NCBI GenBank assembly: GCA_002401855.1
Contig: NVUH01000006.1
Coordinates: 1 to 64,000, forward strand
Direction: 5' to 3'
From: Hyphomicrobiales bacterium
GTDB lineage: Bacteria; Pseudomonadota; Alphaproteobacteria; Rhizobiales; OSC116
Length of the DNA stretch: 64,000 bases
Below are positions 63,946 to 64,000 of this stretch, piece by piece. Made by a program: the position numbers and the translations under genes. Below the pieces are notes generated by a model. The model did no database searches. It was not told the origin of the DNA and saw nothing but the letters and a program-made list of their open reading frames with translations. Within the stretch, counting starts at the first letter, position 1. Each line of letters starts with the position of its first letter.

Positions 63946-64000
63946 TTTTGTCTCCAATTGCCTCTTAAAGAATTTTGGTAAGTTGGTTTTTTAGCTTCTT

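Overview
The window looks like chromosomal DNA of a low-GC (by eye a little over 40 %) free-living, flagellated, aerobic alphaproteobacterium. The evidence is the order hflC–degP–serB–miaA–ilvB–ilvN–ilvC, a DUF2336 protein, the alphaproteobacterial flagellin regulators FlaF and FlbT beside flagellin, a split Aer-type PAS/MCP pair, a STAS–MlaE transporter and a large C-terminally conserved coiled-coil protein of the alphaproteobacterial type. I cannot name the genus from sequence alone.

Layout. 0–10 kb: membrane protease regulator end (hflC), periplasmic protease degP, a lipoprotein, a LysR regulator, serB and miaA (divergent, sharing start-codon bases), then the branched-chain amino acid operon ilvB-ilvN-ilvC with a candidate leader peptide. 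10–17 kb: metabolic accessory genes (GMC oxidoreductase, DUF2336, DUF1330, PhyH dioxygenase with a divergent AraC regulator, a gluconate-5-dehydrogenase-like SDR). 17–19 kb: PAS protein and MCP. 19–21.8 kb: AT-rich accessory stretch with a winged-helix protein, a broken serine-recombinase relic and two exported orphans, ending at tRNA-Lys(UUU). 22–31 kb: leuA, EF-hand protein, GNAT, AraC, serine hydrolase, GST and MAPEG, an exported NagZ-like hexosaminidase with a HAD phosphatase. 31–41 kb: pyruvate carboxylase, a TbpB-like exported protein, aroA, a hexapeptide transferase, a fructosamine-kinase-like protein and three LysE/RhtB exporter paralogues with a GNAT gene between them. 41–49 kb: coiled-coil protein, MFS, Mla/MCE lipid transport operon, ferredoxin, Hpt protein. 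49–56 kb: 976-residue coiled-coil protein, transporter relics, MFS, penicillin-acylase-family enzyme. 56–64 kb: sigma-54-preceded flgE, then flgK and flgL, with flagellin, flbT and flaF on the other strand.

The most unusual content is noncoding. A mosaic repeat family occurs at three loci (about 2.8–3.35, 9.98–10.36 and 61.3–61.9 kb). All three lie between convergent genes, and they share inverted modules and a terminator-like hairpin with a compensatory base-pair change; the third locus holds three tandem 167–168 bp units inside 30-bp inverted repeats matching at 29 of 30 positions. A fourth convergent gap (37.65–37.76 kb) holds an unrelated long palindrome. Other candidate RNA devices are a three-way-junction RNA at 24.51 kb, an ilv leader peptide, and a hairpin that sequesters a ribosome-binding site at 13.53 kb.

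How genes fit together: ilvBNC and leuA serve branched-chain amino acid synthesis; serB and aroA serve serine and aromatic synthesis; pyc supplies oxaloacetate; MlaE/F/D plus a PqiC-like lipoprotein form an envelope lipid transporter; the flagellar genes form hook, hook-junction and filament units.
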